A stretch of DNA of 39,898 nt from NCBI RefSeq assembly GCF_008180415.1, contig NZ_VTEI01000004.1:208780-248677 (forward strand). Direction: 5' to 3'. Both the position numbers and the translations under genes were made by a program. The notes beneath the pieces were generated by a model. That model was not told the origin of the DNA, ran no database searches, and saw only the letters and a program-made list of their open reading frames with translations. How positions within the stretch are numbered: the first letter of the stretch is position 1; each line of letters starts with the position of its first letter. Origin of the DNA: Rossellomorea vietnamensis (lineage in GTDB: Bacteria; Bacillota; Bacilli; Bacillales; Bacillaceae_B). This document shows positions 39,128 through 39,898 of this stretch, piece after piece.

Positions 39128-39379
39128 TTACTGTTCGCTTTCCTGTCCAGGGGGGTATTGATCATTGAATTCTTTTATTGCTTGCCTCCTTGTAAGCATA
39201 AAAAATACAATGCTCCCTATGACACAACCTGCTGCATACAAATCATTTATATTTAGAGTCGCGTCGGTCCAATTAGTAAATCCAAAACGAAAGGCTGCCA
39301 GATAAAGAAAAAACCAAGCAGGTATAAATAATATGTTTACTCTCCAAGAATACTTAAAAAAATTCTGCATCCACCACAT
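39128..39379 (-). CDS. Small two-span membrane protein, 83 aa
   Basis: ATG 39379 has AAGGAGG 7 nt upstream. Spans 'ILFIPAWFFLYLAAFRFGF' (residues 16-34) and 'LYAAGCVIGSIVFFML' (46-61) are followed by a polar tail 'AIKEFNDQYPPGQESEQ'. The N-terminus is rich in Trp and aromatic residues ('MWWMQNFFKYSW'). Not recognised. Confidence 0.6.
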   Translation of the reverse strand: MWWMQNFFKYSWRVNILFIPAWFFLYLAAFRFGFTNWTDATLNINDLYAAGCVIGSIVFFMLTRRQAIKEFNDQYPPGQESEQ

Positions 39380-39898
39380 ATACAATCCTCCTTAAAACCA
39401 TAAATGAATTTCCCAGAGGTTTTAACTTGCTGATTGAATCATTTGAAAATTTCTGATTAATTTTATTTTAGAGTCCTAATGTTACGTTATCCTGCCCCTT
39501 TAATGGAACATTGCATCAACTTCAGTTTACCATAAATTTTCCAATAAGTCTGATGGTTTTGTTAGCCCTTTACCTTACAAATTAGGGTAGATTAGTATCA
39601 TACGAGAGCCCTAAAATCTGTGCGTCGCTGAACGGCCGCTTCCGCTTTTGCTTCACCGCCCTCCTGGAGCAGAAATCCACTACTTTAAAAATATCCCTTA
39701 TCGAAAACAGCTTTAAAACATGTAGCTCATTTTGATTGGAATTTTCCGGAATAAGTGCTTATATTAAACCCAGCCAGGGCTGGGGGACAAACTAAAGTTG
39801 GTTGATTTTTTTTTGAAAAACTGCCACGACATTGGAGGATGTTGATAGAAAGGGGAAGCTGATTTAAAAATGTACCAATAAAATCATAAACCTGCCCT
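39380..39898. other. Gene-free right end of the window
   Basis: I see no supported gene. It holds partial TGAACAAGCAGC-family pieces (39481-39515 and the last 13 bases) and a second copy of the dispersed 'CCTGGAGC-GAAATCCACTACTTT' sequence (39648-39715) that also occurs at 30664. Confidence 0.5.

Overview
The window comes from a low-GC Gram-positive bacterium, most likely Bacillaceae (Bacillus sensu lato). The evidence is strong AGGAGG-type ribosome binding sites, frequent TTG and GTG starts, a SAM-I (S-box) riboswitch, an ECF sigma/anti-sigma pair, a stressosome-type STAS protein, and many small orphan membrane proteins and lipoproteins. There are no rRNA or tRNA genes and no CRISPR array.

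Layout. (1) 1-2780: a partial PD-(D/E)XK nuclease-like gene runs off the left edge, followed by a HicA/HicB toxin-antitoxin pair and two small unknown genes. (2) 2996-7105: a promoter, a SAM-I riboswitch with its terminator, and a three-gene ribose-type ABC importer; the likely substrate is a methionine-salvage sugar such as methylthioribose. (3) 7166-19457: a strongly AT-rich defence-like island. It holds a HEPN-motif protein (minus strand), a relic of a MazG-like gene, a giant 1878-residue protein fusing an archaeo-eukaryotic primase (AEP) to a reverse transcriptase (RT), a 49-nt near-perfect hairpin, a REase-SIR2 protein, and a PLD-nuclease/superfamily 2 helicase whose base composition is more ordinary. 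The AEP-RT protein and its hairpin are the best candidates for an undescribed system.

(4) 19552-32305: a patchwork of small genes, duplications and gene remains. A MazG-like gene occurs three times (20891, 23909, 27582). Two copies carry the same downstream pair of minus-strand genes, one member of which is frameshifted in the first copy. Palindromic 'GGGACAAG...CTTGTCCC' repeats recur, twice exactly at the cut ends of broken genes (a membrane protein at 26305 and a DNA-3-methyladenine glycosylase fragment at 29744). Intact genes here include an Eis-like acetyltransferase, an ECF sigma factor with its anti-sigma factor and a likely autoregulatory promoter, a four-LysM secreted protein, a CBO0543-type membrane protein, a further MazG-like protein, and an ArsR-type repressor with a paired DMT transporter. 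The last two share a 7-6-7 palindromic operator.

(5) 32382-39898: a series of tiny membrane proteins and lipoproteins, mostly on the minus strand. They are separated by a second family of about 50-bp intergenic repeats with the core TGCTGAACAAGCAGC. A STAS-domain protein that appears to lack both phosphorylatable threonines lies at 34741. One lipoprotein (37013) resembles the outer domain of the anti-sigma factor at 24929, and another (38338-38892) is broken by two compensating frameshifts. Assignments rest on motif recognition by eye. No database searches were run.
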